Numbered from the stretch's first letter, positions 1 through 9,451 are shown. The stretch: DNA of 64,000 nt from Salinicola salarius (GCF_002179555.1 NZ_NHOU01000010.1:1-64000); one strand, 5' to 3'. The notes: generated by a model from the letters alone, not told the origin. Numbers and translations: made by a program.

Positions 1-46
1 GCGTCTACTACGTCCCCGAATGAACGCTTACATAGGGGCTTCAACA

Positions 47-3000
47 ATGCTAAAAGCCGATCAAATGCTGGACACTGCCACTTGGCAGACTTCGCTCGAC
101 GACCTGTTTGCCAGAATCAGCGACCATTACATCGTCGACGAAGACGCCTATCTGACCGAGCTGTGTACGCTCCTGGGAGCCGGTGAAGCCGATTTCGCAC
201 GAATCGGTGACAAGACAGCACAGCTGGTGCGCGATGTCCGGGCCATGGATACCGCCGTCGACTCCATCGATGAGCTGCTTCAGCAGTACAGCCTCGACAC
301 GCAGGAAGGCGTATTGCTGATGTGCCTGGCCGAAGCGCTGCTGCGCATTCCCGACAAGGCCACCGCCGACGCGCTGATCGAGGACAAGCTGGGGGTCGCC
401 GACTGGAAGCGTTATCTGGGCCAGAGTGAATCCTGGTTCGTCAATGCCTCGACCTGGGGCCTGCTGATGACCGGCAACGTGATCCAGATGGACAAGCCGC
501 GAGAAGGCAAGCCGGCCAACTTCATCAACAAGATGGTCAATCGCATGGGCGAGCCGGTCATTCGCAGTGCGATGTACCAGGCGATGAAGATCATGGGGCA
601 GCAGTTCGTGCTGGGCCGCACGATCGACGAAGCGCTCAAGCGCTCCCGGCCGCTCTTCAACAAGGGCTATACCTATTCCTACGACATGCTGGGCGAAGCC
701 GCCCGTACCCGTCAGGATGCCAAGCGCTATTTCGACGATTACGCCGCGGCGATTCTCGAGGTGGGCAAGACCAGCCTTAAGCTGGACGCCAGAACACCGG
801 CGCCGTCCGTGTCGATCAAGCTGTCGGCGCTGCATCCGCGCTATGAATTCGGCCGCCGCACCCAGGTACTCGAAGAGCTCGTCGGTACGGTCAAGCAGCT
901 CGTCGAACTGGCCCGCGAGCGCCACGTCGCGCTGACCATCGATGCCGAGGAAGTGGATCGCCTCGAACTGTCGCTCGAGGTCTTCCGCGCCGTCTTCGAA
1001 AGCGATGTCTGCCGTGGCTGGGGGCATTTCGGCCTGGTGGTCCAGGCCTACTCCAAGCGTGCCTTGCCAGTCCTTCACTACATCAACCGCCTGGCCGATC
1101 AACAGGGCGACGAGATCCCGCTGCGTCTGGTCAAGGGCGCGTACTGGGATACCGAGATCAAGGAGTCGCAGAAGCTCGGCGTCGATGGTTACCCGGTCTA
1201 TACCCGCAAGGCGTGTACCGATGTCGCCTATCTCGCCTGCGCCCAGTTCCTGCTGTCCGAGAACACCCGCGGCCGTATTTTCCCCCAGTTCGCGACGCAT
1301 AACGCGCACACCATCACCAACATTCTCGAGCGGGCCAACCATGCCGGCCGCGCGTTCGAATTCCAGCGCCTGCACGGCATGGGTGAAGCCCTCTACGATG
1401 CTGCGCTGACCCGGGCGCCCGAAGGCACCTACTGTCGCATCTACGCCCCGGTGGGAGCGCACAAGGATCTACTGCCCTACCTGGTCCGGCGCCTGCTGGA
1501 AAATGGCGCCAACTCGTCGTTCGTACATCAGCTGGTCGACCCCCGCGTTCCGGTGGAATCGCTCTGCGTTCATCCGATCGCCACCCTCAAGCAGTACCCG
1601 GCCTTCGCCAATACCAAGATCCCGTTGCCGCGCCAGATCTACGGTCCGGCACGCAAGAACTCCAAGGGCGTCAACTTGAACATCAATAGCGAATATCAGC
1701 CGCTCGTCGATCGCATGGCGGAGTTCATGGAGCGCGAGCATCACGTCAAGCCGCTGCTCGGAATCGATGTCGCCGACGACGAGAGCCAGCGCCAGCGGGT
1801 CACCAGCCCATACGACCGCCGTCAGTCCGTGGGCAGCGTGCAGTGGGCCACGCGCGAGCAGGCCGAAAAGGCCGTCGATATCGCCTGGCAGGCCTTCCCC
1901 CGCTGGAGCGAGACGCCGGTCGAGGAGCGTGCGGCCATTCTCGAACGCCACGCCGACCTGATGGAGACGCATCTCGCGGAACTGATGACGCTCTGCTCCC
2001 GCGAGGGCGGCAAACTGCTCACCGACGGTGTCGACGAGATTCGCGAAGCCGTGGATTTCTGCCGCTACTACGCGGCGCGCGCGCGTGAATTGTTTGCCGA
2101 GCCGACCGTGTTGCCAGGGCCGACCGGCGAGTCCAACGAGCTGGTGATGCAGGGCAAAGGGGTCTTCGCCGCGATCAGCCCCTGGAACTTCCCCGTCGCC
2201 ATCTTTACCGGACAGCTCGTTGCAGCGGCAGTGGCCGGCAATACCGTGCTTGCCAAGCCCGCCGAGCAGACCTCGCTGGTCGCCAACCGCGTGATCGAAT
2301 TGCTGTACGAGGCCGGCATGCCCCGGGACGTGGTGCAGTTGCTGCCTGGCGACGGCCCCACCGTGGGTAGCGTCCTGAGCAGCGACCCGCGCATCACCGG
2401 CGTGGTCTTCACCGGCTCGACCGACACCGCACAGATCATCAACCGGGCCCTGGCCGCCAGGGAAAATGCCGCGCTCCCTACGTTGATCGCCGAGACCGGC
2501 GGCATGAATGCGATGATCGTCGACTCGACCGCCCTGCCCGAACAGGTCGTGGCCGATGTCGTCCACTCCGCATTCCAGAGTGCCGGACAGCGCTGTTCCG
2601 CGCTACGCGTTCTCTATCTTCAGGAAGATATCGCCGACCGTGTGATCGAGATTCTACGTGGGGCCATGGATGAATTGCGCATCGGTGATCCGCGTGACCT
2701 GGGCACCGATGTCGGCCCGGTCATCGATGAAGACGCCCGCCAGGGTCTGCTCAAGCATGTCGAGACCATGAAGGCCGAAGGCCGCCTGATCGCCGAGGCG
2801 AAACTCGATCCGGCCCAGACCAGCAACGGCACCTTCGTTGCGCCGATGGCATTCAATATCGACGGCATCGAGTCGATGGAAACCGAACAGTTCGGCCCCC
2901 TGCTGCACATCGCCCGCTACCGCGCCGATCAACTGGAAGCGGTCATCGACTCCATCAATGCCAAGGGCTATGGGCTGACGTTCGGCGTTCATAGTCGCAA

Positions 3001-3238
3001 CGAGAACTTCACCAACCATGTCGCCAGCCGCATCCGCGTCGGCAACGTCTATGTCAACCGCGATATCATCGGCGCGGTCGTCGGCGTACAGCCGTTCGGC
3101 GGACAAGGATTCTCCGGTACCGGACCCAAGGCGGGCGGCCCCCATTATCTGTTACGCTTCGTCACCGAAAAGACGCGCACCATCAATACGGCCGCGCTGG
3201 GTGGGAACGCCTCACTGCTTGCCATGGGAGACGAGTGA
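47..3238 (+). CDS. putA: Bifunctional proline dehydrogenase / L-glutamate gamma-semialdehyde dehydrogenase
   Basis: Oxidises proline to glutamate in two steps, using an FAD proline dehydrogenase domain and an NAD-dependent aldehyde dehydrogenase domain. The PRODH barrel fills roughly residues 180-500 and includes LVKGAYWDTEIK. The ALDH domain follows, with general base Glu in ETGGMN (about 816) and catalytic Cys in GQRCSAL (about 850). At about 1063 residues it is a short PutA: the N-terminal ribbon-helix-helix DNA-binding domain of the E. coli protein is absent, so it should not repress its own operon. I chose the ATG at 47 because AGGGG lies just upstream; an in-frame ATG at 20 has no obvious ribosome site. 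It is followed by putP in the same direction. Confidence 0.95.
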   Translation: MLKADQMLDTATWQTSLDDLFARISDHYIVDEDAYLTELCTLLGAGEADFARIGDKTAQLVRDVRAMDTAVDSIDELLQQYSLDTQEGVLLMCLAEALLRIPDKATADALIEDKLGVADWKRYLGQSESWFVNASTWGLLMTGNVIQMDKPREGKPANFINKMVNRMGEPVIRSAMYQAMKIMGQQFVLGRTIDEALKRSRPLFNKGYTYSYDMLGEAARTRQDAKRYFDDYAAAILEVGKTSLKLDARTPAPSVSIKLSALHPRYEFGRRTQVLEELVGTVKQLVELARERHVALTIDAEEVDRLELSLEVFRAVFESDVCRGWGHFGLVVQAYSKRALPVLHYINRLADQQGDEIPLRLVKGAYWDTEIKESQKLGVDGYPVYTRKACTDVAYLACAQFLLSENTRGRIFPQFATHNAHTITNILERANHAGRAFEFQRLHGMGEALYDAALTRAPEGTYCRIYAPVGAHKDLLPYLVRRLLENGANSSFVHQLVDPRVPVESLCVHPIATLKQYPAFANTKIPLPRQIYGPARKNSKGVNLNINSEYQPLVDRMAEFMEREHHVKPLLGIDVADDESQRQRVTSPYDRRQSVGSVQWATREQAEKAVDIAWQAFPRWSETPVEERAAILERHADLMETHLAELMTLCSREGGKLLTDGVDEIREAVDFCRYYAARARELFAEPTVLPGPTGESNELVMQGKGVFAAISPWNFPVAIFTGQLVAAAVAGNTVLAKPAEQTSLVANRVIELLYEAGMPRDVVQLLPGDGPTVGSVLSSDPRITGVVFTGSTDTAQIINRALAARENAALPTLIAETGGMNAMIVDSTALPEQVVADVVHSAFQSAGQRCSALRVLYLQEDIADRVIEILRGAMDELRIGDPRDLGTDVGPVIDEDARQGLLKHVETMKAEGRLIAEAKLDPAQTSNGTFVAPMAFNIDGIESMETEQFGPLLHIARYRADQLEAVIDSINAKGYGLTFGVHSRNENFTNHVASRIRVGNVYVNRDIIGAVVGVQPFGGQGFSGTGPKAGGPHYLLRFVTEKTRTINTAALGGNASLLAMGDE

Positions 3239-3258
3239 TCGCCACGTCCGGCCTAGGC

Positions 3259-3393
3259 TTTGTCTGAAAACTGCCTGCGCTCGGCCATACGGCGTTAAAA
3301 ATCGGCTCAAAGTACTCATTTACACCGCGTAAACTCCGTCTTTTCGCCGATTTTTGCCTTGTCTGACCTTCGCTCGACGACTTTTCAGACAAA
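3259..3393. mobile_element. MITE-like inverted-repeat element, copy 1
   Basis: A 135-bp element between putA and putP, bounded by perfect 12-bp terminal inverted repeats TTTGTCTGAAAA (3259-3270) and TTTTCAGACAAA (3382-3393). A second inverted pair lies inside (AAAAATCGGC at 3297-3306, GCCGATTTTT at 3346-3355), so the element can fold into a long hairpin. A diverged copy lies in the opposite orientation at 40173-40308. It has no coding capacity. It could be a non-autonomous transposable element or a large REP-like repeat. Confidence 0.75.
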
Positions 3394-3424
3394 ACCTAAT
3401 AATTAAGAAACAGGAGACGTTTTT

Positions 3425-4915
3425 ATGGCTATTGGTGTCTGGATAAGCCTTTTTGCCTACTTTGCGCTCATGATCGCCATCGGCCTCTACGCCATGCGCA
3501 CATCCACTTCCACGTCGGAAGACTACATGCTGGGCGGCCGGACGCTCAGCCCGCAGGTGGCGGCGCTGTCGGCCGGCGCCTCGGACATGAGCGGCTGGCT
3601 GTTGCTGGGGCTGCCGGGGGCGATGTTCGTCTCCGGCCTGGGCTCGGCCTGGATCGGTATCGGCCTGTTCGTGGGAGCGTTCTTCAACTGGCTCCTGGTC
3701 GCACCGCGCCTTCGTGAACAGACGGTTCACTATGGCAATGCGATCACCATCCCGGCCTTTCTGGCAAACCGGTTCCCCACCCGGGCCATGTCGCTGAGGA
3801 CGGTATCCGCTATCGTCATCGTCGTCTTCTTCGCGGTCTACACGGCGTCAGGCCTGGTGGCGGGCGGCAAGCTGTTCGAAAGCGCCTTTGCCAATGTCAT
3901 CAGCATCGGTGGCCTGAGCGACTATGCGGCGGGCGTGATCATCACGCTCGGCGTGGTCCTGACATATACGGTCGTTGGCGGCTTTTTGGCCGTGAGCATG
4001 ACCGACTTCGTGCAGGGCTGCATCATGATGCTGGCACTGGTAATCATGCCGGCGGTGGTGATCTTCGGCGAAGGAGGCGGCGGTTTCTCCCAAGCCTCGC
4101 AGACCCTGAACGAGGTCGATCCCACCCTTCTGTCGTGGACAGATGGGCTGACCTTCATCGGCTGGCTCTCCGCGGTGACCTGGGGGCTGGGCTATTTCGG
4201 ACAGCCGCATATCATCGTGCGCTTCATGGCCATCCGGTCGCTGAAGGATGTACCCGTCGCCCGCAACATCGGCATGAGCTGGATGCTCATCTCCCTGATC
4301 GGCGCTGTCTCGCTGGGCATATTCGGCCGGGCCTATGCGATCCGTAACGGTATGGAAGTCGAGGATCCGGAAACGATCTTCATCATCCTGGCGGATCTGC
4401 TGTTCCATCCGCTGATCACCGGCTTCCTCTATGCCGCGCTGCTTGCCGCGATTATGAGTACGATTTCCAGCCAGCTGCTGGTGGCCTCCTCGTCGCTGAC
4501 CGAGGACTTCTACCGCCTGTTCCTGCGCAAGGAGGCGACGGAGAAGGAAACCGTCGGTATCGGCCGGATCAGTGTCGTGCTGGTTGGCCTGGTGGCCGCC
4601 GTGATTGCGTCCGACCCGGACTCTCAGGTGCTGGGGCTGGTGAGCAACGCCTGGGCCGGCTTCGGTGCGGCATTCGGCCCGTTGATCCTTCTCTCGCTGA
4701 TGTGGTCGCGCACCAATGGCGCTGGCGCCATCGCAGGCATGGTGGTGGGCGCTCTCACCGTCATCGTCTGGATCTCGCTGGGCTGGAACGGTGAATTCAT
4801 GGGGGGCCCCGGCGTCTACGAGATCATTCCCGGCTTCATCGCCTCCGTCATCGCCATCCTGGTGGTTAGCAGCGTGACCAGCGATGCCGGGGAGTACAAG
4901 CAGATCTCGCGTTAG
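3425..4915 (+). CDS. putP: Sodium/proline symporter PutP
   Basis: Sodium-coupled proline uptake permease of the SSS family in the inner membrane, 496 residues, the usual PutP length, with about 13 hydrophobic segments spread over the whole chain. The N-terminal MLGGRTLSP and ASDMSGWLLLGLPGA stretch is the conserved substrate and sodium region of PutP. The start is supported by AGGAGA about 10 bases upstream. It follows putA and probably supplies its substrate; in halophiles proline import also serves osmotic adaptation. The MITE-like element separates the genes and may affect their co-transcription. A strong terminator follows the stop. Confidence 0.95.
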   Translation: MAIGVWISLFAYFALMIAIGLYAMRTSTSTSEDYMLGGRTLSPQVAALSAGASDMSGWLLLGLPGAMFVSGLGSAWIGIGLFVGAFFNWLLVAPRLREQTVHYGNAITIPAFLANRFPTRAMSLRTVSAIVIVVFFAVYTASGLVAGGKLFESAFANVISIGGLSDYAAGVIITLGVVLTYTVVGGFLAVSMTDFVQGCIMMLALVIMPAVVIFGEGGGGFSQASQTLNEVDPTLLSWTDGLTFIGWLSAVTWGLGYFGQPHIIVRFMAIRSLKDVPVARNIGMSWMLISLIGAVSLGIFGRAYAIRNGMEVEDPETIFIILADLLFHPLITGFLYAALLAAIMSTISSQLLVASSSLTEDFYRLFLRKEATEKETVGIGRISVVLVGLVAAVIASDPDSQVLGLVSNAWAGFGAAFGPLILLSLMWSRTNGAGAIAGMVVGALTVIVWISLGWNGEFMGGPGVYEIIPGFIASVIAILVVSSVTSDAGEYKQISR

Positions 4916-4945
4916 CAAAGCGTGCGTGATGGACTCTAGGCATCG

Positions 4946-4970
4946 AAGGGCTCCTGCGGGAGCCCTTTTT
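4946..4970 (+). terminator. Rho-independent terminator after putP
   Basis: Stem GGGCTCC/GGAGCCC (4948-4954 with 4959-4965), loop TGCG, followed by five T. It lies about 30 bases after the putP stop. Confidence 0.9.
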
Positions 4971-5013
4971 CATGCTCCGTTCATGCCCTCCCGATACCCG
5001 GCCCGCGTCCCCG

Positions 5014-5061
5014 CCCTGGCTTTGCCTGAAAGGTGCCCCCTGGCTTTGCCTGAAAGGTGCC
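5014..5061. repeat. Perfect 24-bp tandem duplication
   Basis: Two identical adjacent 24-bp units (5014-5037 and 5038-5061), each containing CTTTGCCTGAAA. That motif resembles the terminal repeat of the MITE-like elements at 3259 and 40173, one end of which reads TTTTCAGGCAAA. They may be orphan element ends, but this is only a resemblance. The site lies between convergent putP and gtrA. Confidence 0.6.
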
Positions 5062-5103
5062 GTGCCCACCCATGCATGCCTGCAGCCTTTCCGCCTCCGG
5101 GCC

Positions 5104-5496
5104 CTAGACATGATGTTCGCGGAACGCCCACAGCCGCGAACCGATGTAGGTGATCAACGGCACGGTCAACGTAGCAATGACGATGGCCCAGAATCCCGCG
5201 ATCCTGGTGGATGCCAGCAGCGCCGCCAGCACCCCGTTATTGAGCACGAATCCCAGCACCGCCAGCGTGAAAAAGCGCTTTGCCCGCCCGCGGCGCCGGA
5301 ATGTCAGCCGCCGATGACCAATGAGAGATATCTGGAAGGCCACCAGAAACCCGCACAGGTTGACGATGAATTCCGACAGCGCCGGCCATAGCGCGCTCAG
5401 GACAGCCGCGACCGACAGATGGGCAGCCGTCGCCGCCGTGCCTACCAGGCCGAAACGTGCGGCGGTCTTGGCTTCGCGCTTGAGTCGACGTTTCAT
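5104..5496 (-). CDS. GtrA-like membrane protein
   Basis: A 130-residue protein of the GtrA family with four hydrophobic segments and the typical opening AARFGLVGTAATAAHLSVAAVL. Family members are thought to help move or position polyprenyl-phosphate-linked sugars across the inner membrane. Its start overlaps the stop of the upstream glycosyltransferase by four bases (ATGA), indicating translational coupling. No third, serotype-type transferase is adjacent, so the final acceptor of the sugar is unknown. Confidence 0.8.
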   Translation of the reverse strand: MKRRLKREAKTAARFGLVGTAATAAHLSVAAVLSALWPALSEFIVNLCGFLVAFQISLIGHRRLTFRRRGRAKRFFTLAVLGFVLNNGVLAALLASTRIAGFWAIVIATLTVPLITYIGSRLWAFREHHV

Positions 5497-6494
5497 GAGT
5501 TGCGGGAGGCCTCATCGACCAGACCCGCTTTGGCCAGGCTATCTTTATCATCCAGGCTGTCTTCGGCGACCAGGTAGAGCGGCCGCTGCTTGGTTTCGAT
5601 GAACAGGCGTCCCACGTACTCGCCCAGAATCCCGACGGACAGCAGTTGCATGCCGCCGAAGAACAGGATCGCCGTCATCAAAGAAGCATAGCCGGGGACA
5701 TCGCTGCCCACCACGATCACACGCCCCACGAGCAGCAGAATGTAGAGGAATGCGAGCCCCGCGATGACCGCGCCGAAATACATCCAGATGCGCAGCGGCC
5801 AGGTCGAGAAGCTGACGAAACCGTCGATGGCGAAGTTCCAGAGTTTCCAGAAGTTGAACTTGCTCTCTCCGCTCTCTCTCGCCGGCCGGTTGTAATAGAT
5901 GCCGGTCGAACGGTATCCGGGCCAGCTGAACAGCCCTTTCATGAACCGGTTACGCTCCGGCAATCGCTTGATCGCCTCGACGACACGGCGATCCATCAGC
6001 CGGAAATCTCCCGCGTTACTGGGGATGGGCGTCTCCGCCAGCCGGTTGAAGAAGCGATAGAAAAGCCCCGCGGAGGTCCGCTTCGCCTGGGTATCTTCAT
6101 CCCGCGAACCCCGAATGCCGTAGATCATGTCGTAGCCGTGCTCCCGCCATAGACGAATGAATTCCAGAATCACCTCCGGCGGGTCCTGCAGATCGACATC
6201 CATCGGCACCACAGCATCACCGCGCGCATGGTCGAGACCGGCGGTCATGGCAGCCTCCTTGCCGAAATTGCGCGTCAGCGATATCACCCGAGTGCGAGGA
6301 TCCAGCGCTGCCCGCTCTCGCAGCGTGGCCAGCGTCGCATCGGTGGAACCGTCGTCGACGAACAGAATTTCCAGTCGCGGCACCGCATCGCCCAGCGTGC
6401 AATCCACGGCTTCCAGGAACCGCTCGATGGCCGTTTCCTCGTTCATCACCGGCACCACGATCGACAACATCCAGTTTCTCTGACGACTCTCCAC
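5493..6494 (-). CDS. GtrB-like polyprenyl-phosphate glycosyltransferase (GT2)
   Basis: Cytoplasmic GT2 domain followed by two C-terminal transmembrane segments (WPLRIWMYFGAVIAGLAFLYILL and ASLMTAILFFGGMQLLSVGIL), the layout of GtrB and dolichyl-phosphate glucosyl/mannosyltransferases. SIVVPVMNEE opens the domain and the DVDLQDPP stretch carries the metal- and nucleotide-binding aspartates. It probably transfers a hexose from a nucleotide sugar to undecaprenyl phosphate. I chose the GTG at 6494 because AAGGAG lies five bases upstream; an ATG at 6470 is the alternative. Both give the same catalytic domain. It is coupled to the gtrA-like gene downstream. Confidence 0.85.
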   Translation of the reverse strand: MESRQRNWMLSIVVPVMNEETAIERFLEAVDCTLGDAVPRLEILFVDDGSTDATLATLRERAALDPRTRVISLTRNFGKEAAMTAGLDHARGDAVVPMDVDLQDPPEVILEFIRLWREHGYDMIYGIRGSRDEDTQAKRTSAGLFYRFFNRLAETPIPSNAGDFRLMDRRVVEAIKRLPERNRFMKGLFSWPGYRSTGIYYNRPARESGESKFNFWKLWNFAIDGFVSFSTWPLRIWMYFGAVIAGLAFLYILLLVGRVIVVGSDVPGYASLMTAILFFGGMQLLSVGILGEYVGRLFIETKQRPLYLVAEDSLDDKDSLAKAGLVDEASRNS

Positions 6495-6745
6495 GAGCAC
6501 TCCTTGCGCGATGTGCTGCCATCTCATCTCGTATTGGCAACTCGAGCCATTCGCTACTACGCTAATCCTAGCCGGTAGCAGCGGATTGCGCACAAGCAGG
6601 CATAACGCCTATGGAGCTGTAAAAAAACGCTGTTTCAAAATTTTACTGGACATAAAAAACACTGTTTCCTATCATAGGGACGTTGTCTCATAGAATGTGA
6701 AAGCCGGTAACACGGCTTCATGATGAAAGGAAGGGAGTACTTATC

Positions 6746-7300
6746 ATGACCAAGACCAAACTGTTTTCTGCACTGGTGGTTGCCGGCGCTTGCGCATTCG
6801 GAACCCAAGCCGCTTTCGCCTACGGCGCTGGCGACTTCTACGGCCGTCTGGGCGTTGCCAAGACCGACGTTGACACCGGTTATACCGATGACAACGACAA
6901 GGGCGCCTACCTGGGCCTGGGTTACATGGTTCACGACAAGATCGGTGTCGAGCTGAGCTCCATGACCGAAACCAAGGTTCACGCTGAAGGCGGCAACTTC
7001 AAGCAGGTTCCGATTAACCTGATGGCTCAGTACTACCCGCTCGGCGGCATGGACTCTCGTGTCCAGCCCTATGCTGGTGTCGGCGTCAACTACACCACGT
7101 TCTCCGACGAGAGCGGTGTCGGCAGCGTAGACGACTCCTGGGGCGCAGCCGGCCAGTTGGGCGTTGACCTGAACGTCACCGAAAACTTCGGCTTTAACGC
7201 TTTCGCGCAGTACACCGATGTCAGCGCCGACATCGATGGCGGCCGCGACATCGATCTCGACCCGGTCACCGTCGGTGCCGGTGTTACCGCTCGCTTCTAA
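6746..7300 (+). CDS. OmpW-like outer-membrane beta-barrel protein
   Basis: 184 residues with a signal peptide ending at AAFA (about residue 25). Alternating amphipathic beta strands follow, with a terminal aromatic residue (VTARF) typical of Bam-inserted barrels. Length and motifs such as AYLGLGYMVHDKIGVELS and PYAGVGVNY fit the small OmpW/OmpA-barrel group. Aspartate is abundant, as expected of a halophile's surface protein. GGAAGGGAG precedes the ATG. It is a single-gene unit with its own terminator, and the upstream 140 bases are AT-rich. The ligand is unknown. Confidence 0.75.
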   Translation: MTKTKLFSALVVAGACAFGTQAAFAYGAGDFYGRLGVAKTDVDTGYTDDNDKGAYLGLGYMVHDKIGVELSSMTETKVHAEGGNFKQVPINLMAQYYPLGGMDSRVQPYAGVGVNYTTFSDESGVGSVDDSWGAAGQLGVDLNVTENFGFNAFAQYTDVSADIDGGRDIDLDPVTVGAGVTARF

Positions 7301-7321
7301 GCGATCGGCGATCGATAGCAA

Positions 7322-7347
7322 AACCGGGCCTCAGGGCCCGGTTTTTT
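7322..7347 (+). terminator. Rho-independent terminator after the OmpW-like gene
   Basis: Nine-bp stem AACCGGGCC/GGCCCGGTT with loop TCAG and a T run, starting 22 bases after the stop. Confidence 0.9.
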
Positions 7348-7392
7348 GTGTCCGCGATTCAGCAAGCGAACGACCATGCTCGCTGTGACCGC

Positions 7393-7719
7393 TCACGCCT
7401 GGGTGACGATGCGGTCGACGACGGCGAGTTCACGAATTACCGGCTCTCTCCTCGAGGCCGGTTCGTCCTTGAGCCACACCTCCATTGCCGGCGCGACCGC
7501 GCAGCTCTCCGGCAGGGTCGCACGGGCGTCGATCAGTGCCTGCAGACGGGCGATAAAGACGTACCGCAGCCATTGCGGCAGTGACATGGTATCGACGCAG
7601 AATGGTTGCCGGCTTTCGAACGCCGAAGCGTCCGGCCGGGATTTCTCCCAGAAGCCGGCCTCCATCAGGGCCGTTTCCAATTCACGCAAGGCACTGGCCA
7701 ATTCATCGTGTGGACTCAT
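7393..7719 (-). CDS. YqcC family protein
   Basis: 108-residue cytoplasmic, mostly helical protein of the YqcC family (DUF446). The conserved parts are the central PFCVDTMSLPQWLRYVFIARLQALID stretch and the preceding W-E-x-x-x-P segment. No biochemical role is established. In many gammaproteobacteria the gene lies next to tRNA-modification genes, but not here: it stands alone, convergent with the OmpW-like gene and divergent from the DUF3549 gene. Confidence 0.8.
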   Translation of the reverse strand: MSPHDELASALRELETALMEAGFWEKSRPDASAFESRQPFCVDTMSLPQWLRYVFIARLQALIDARATLPESCAVAPAMEVWLKDEPASRREPVIRELAVVDRIVTQA

Positions 7720-7903
7720 TCTCTCTCCTGTTGCTGTCTGGATATGGCGCCTTCAGGGTTGCTCACAGAAACCCTGAAAGAGCCTGTGGATAAACTTGGG
7801 ACACCTTGATCGGAGCGCCGCAAGCCATGCCTTGGCGGAAACTGTTCAATTTTTGGCCACCCCCTATCCAGCGCCATCACCGCAAGTTACAGTGCGCGCC
7901 TTG

Positions 7904-8956
7904 ATGAAAATGACGACCGCTACCATGCAAACGCTGAGCGATTTTTTCGCCCATAGCGGCGCAGAGCTTGCGCTGTCGACCCTGGGCCGACGTGTGGCGC
8001 CAATGCGCCAGGACACTTTCGCTGCCTTCGAACAGGAGCGCGAGCCATGGCCGCTACCCTGGAACGGCCATGCACAGGTCGCATGCGCCCTGCGCTGGCC
8101 AGCTACCTACCAGGATCCGGCGATCTGGTTTCTGTCGTTACCGCTGGACGAACAGGGCATGCTGGTTCCTGCCGCGCGCGACGGATTTCTCGATCGCCTG
8201 CTCCAGACCCTGGGCACCCAGGCTGCCGATCCGTCAGAGAACGGTCTCGCACAAGGTAAGCTGGAGCCGCCCAATCTGATGCAGGACAATCCACTGGCAT
8301 TCGAACCGGAGCTGCACCAGCGCGCGCTGCTGCATGCTCGCCTGTCTCGCCATTTCGGGCAACCGTCGTCATCGCATTCGGACATGGCGCGCCGTTACCT
8401 CATCGGCGACGACGCTCTCAATTGGCAAATGCTCGGCCTCCAAGGGCTGGCCGATCAGGTGGTCGCCAGCGATCCCGCCGTCATCGAGGCATTGGCGCTG
8501 CGCCTGAACACGCTGCCCCGCGAGGTGATCCTGCCGCTGTGCTACCTGATGGAGCATGGCGATACGCCGGCCGAGCTTCTTCCCACTCTCTGGCACGCCC
8601 TCGCCACCGCCCGCGAAGCGCAGGATATAGAGACGTTCTGCGCCCTGCTGAGAGCGCTACTGGGCAGTGACGAACCCCGGGTCGGAGAATGGCTCGATGG
8701 TATTCTCGAAGACGACGACCTCATGGCCGCCGACTGTCTCGCCGCCATCGCCGCCCGCGGCTGGCAGCACCTCGAACATGAAACCCGGCTCGAGCGGTTT
8801 CTGGAACGTCTGGCAAGTTGCAGGAATGCCAACTTCCGCCGCGTCGTCCATGATTTGGCATTGATCCCTCGCCTGCGCCTGCCCATATTGATGATGCTGC
8901 GTCAGGCGCCGGCGAACTCTGCCGTGGGCCGGCTCGTCAGAGAATGGAATGCTTGA
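7904..8956 (+). CDS. DUF3549 family protein
   Basis: About 350 residues, soluble and rich in leucine and alanine helices in the C-terminal half. The opening LSDFFAHSGAELALSTLGRRVAPM matches how I remember DUF3549 proteins of gammaproteobacteria. The later part looks like a helical repeat (HEAT-like) scaffold. Function is unknown. The start is uncertain: ATG codons at 7904, 7910 and 7925 are all possible and none has a clear ribosome site. The stop overlaps the start of the RimB-like gene, suggesting co-transcription with the rim genes. Confidence 0.65.
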   Translation: MKMTTATMQTLSDFFAHSGAELALSTLGRRVAPMRQDTFAAFEQEREPWPLPWNGHAQVACALRWPATYQDPAIWFLSLPLDEQGMLVPAARDGFLDRLLQTLGTQAADPSENGLAQGKLEPPNLMQDNPLAFEPELHQRALLHARLSRHFGQPSSSHSDMARRYLIGDDALNWQMLGLQGLADQVVASDPAVIEALALRLNTLPREVILPLCYLMEHGDTPAELLPTLWHALATAREAQDIETFCALLRALLGSDEPRVGEWLDGILEDDDLMAADCLAAIAARGWQHLEHETRLERFLERLASCRNANFRRVVHDLALIPRLRLPILMMLRQAPANSAVGRLVREWNA

Positions 8957-9398
8957 ACCCATGAAAGCACTACCCTACCAGGCCAAGGCGGTCATCGGCC
9001 GACGTGAAATGGTCACGCTACCGGACCTGCACATGACACTCTGCTGCAAGGCGGACACCGGCGCGAGGACATCGGCCTTGCATGCGGAACGGATCGAACC
9101 CTACGAGGAGAACGGTCACCCGTGGGTTCGGTTCATCACCCGCTCAAGTGGCCAGCAGAGCACGCACCATGAATGTCAGTTGCCTCTGCACGATCGTCGC
9201 CGGGTGAGAAGTTCCAACGGCCAGCAGGAGTGGCGCTATGTCATTCGTACGCGTCTTCTGCTCGGCGGGCTGGATTTCCCCATCGAGCTGACCCTGACCG
9301 ATCGCAGCAACATGCGCCACCCCATGCTGCTGGGAAGGCGCGCCATGCGGCGGCTTCTGGTTGCCCCTGGCGCCGCGTTCCTGCACGGTGAACCCTGA
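8949..9398 (+). CDS. RimB-like retropepsin-type protease (RimK-associated)
   Basis: 149 residues with the aspartic-protease signature [13 protein letters not shown] near the N-terminus. This places it in the family once called ATP-dependent zinc proteases, now regarded as retropepsin-like. Such proteins accompany RimK and are proposed to trim or regulate the glutamate tails it adds to ribosomal protein S6. It overlaps the upstream gene by eight bases and lies 53 bases before rimK, forming a rimBK unit. An internal ATG at 8961 is the alternative start. Confidence 0.75.
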   Translation: MLEPMKALPYQAKAVIGRREMVTLPDLHMTLCCKADTGARTSALHAERIEPYEENGHPWVRFITRSSGQQSTHHECQLPLHDRRRVRSSNGQQEWRYVIRTRLLLGGLDFPIELTLTDRSNMRHPMLLGRRAMRRLLVAPGAAFLHGEP

Positions 9399-9451
9399 CG
9401 GCCCGTTTCGCCTCGCCCTTCCTTCCATTCACGCATCGGAGCCCCAAGCGC

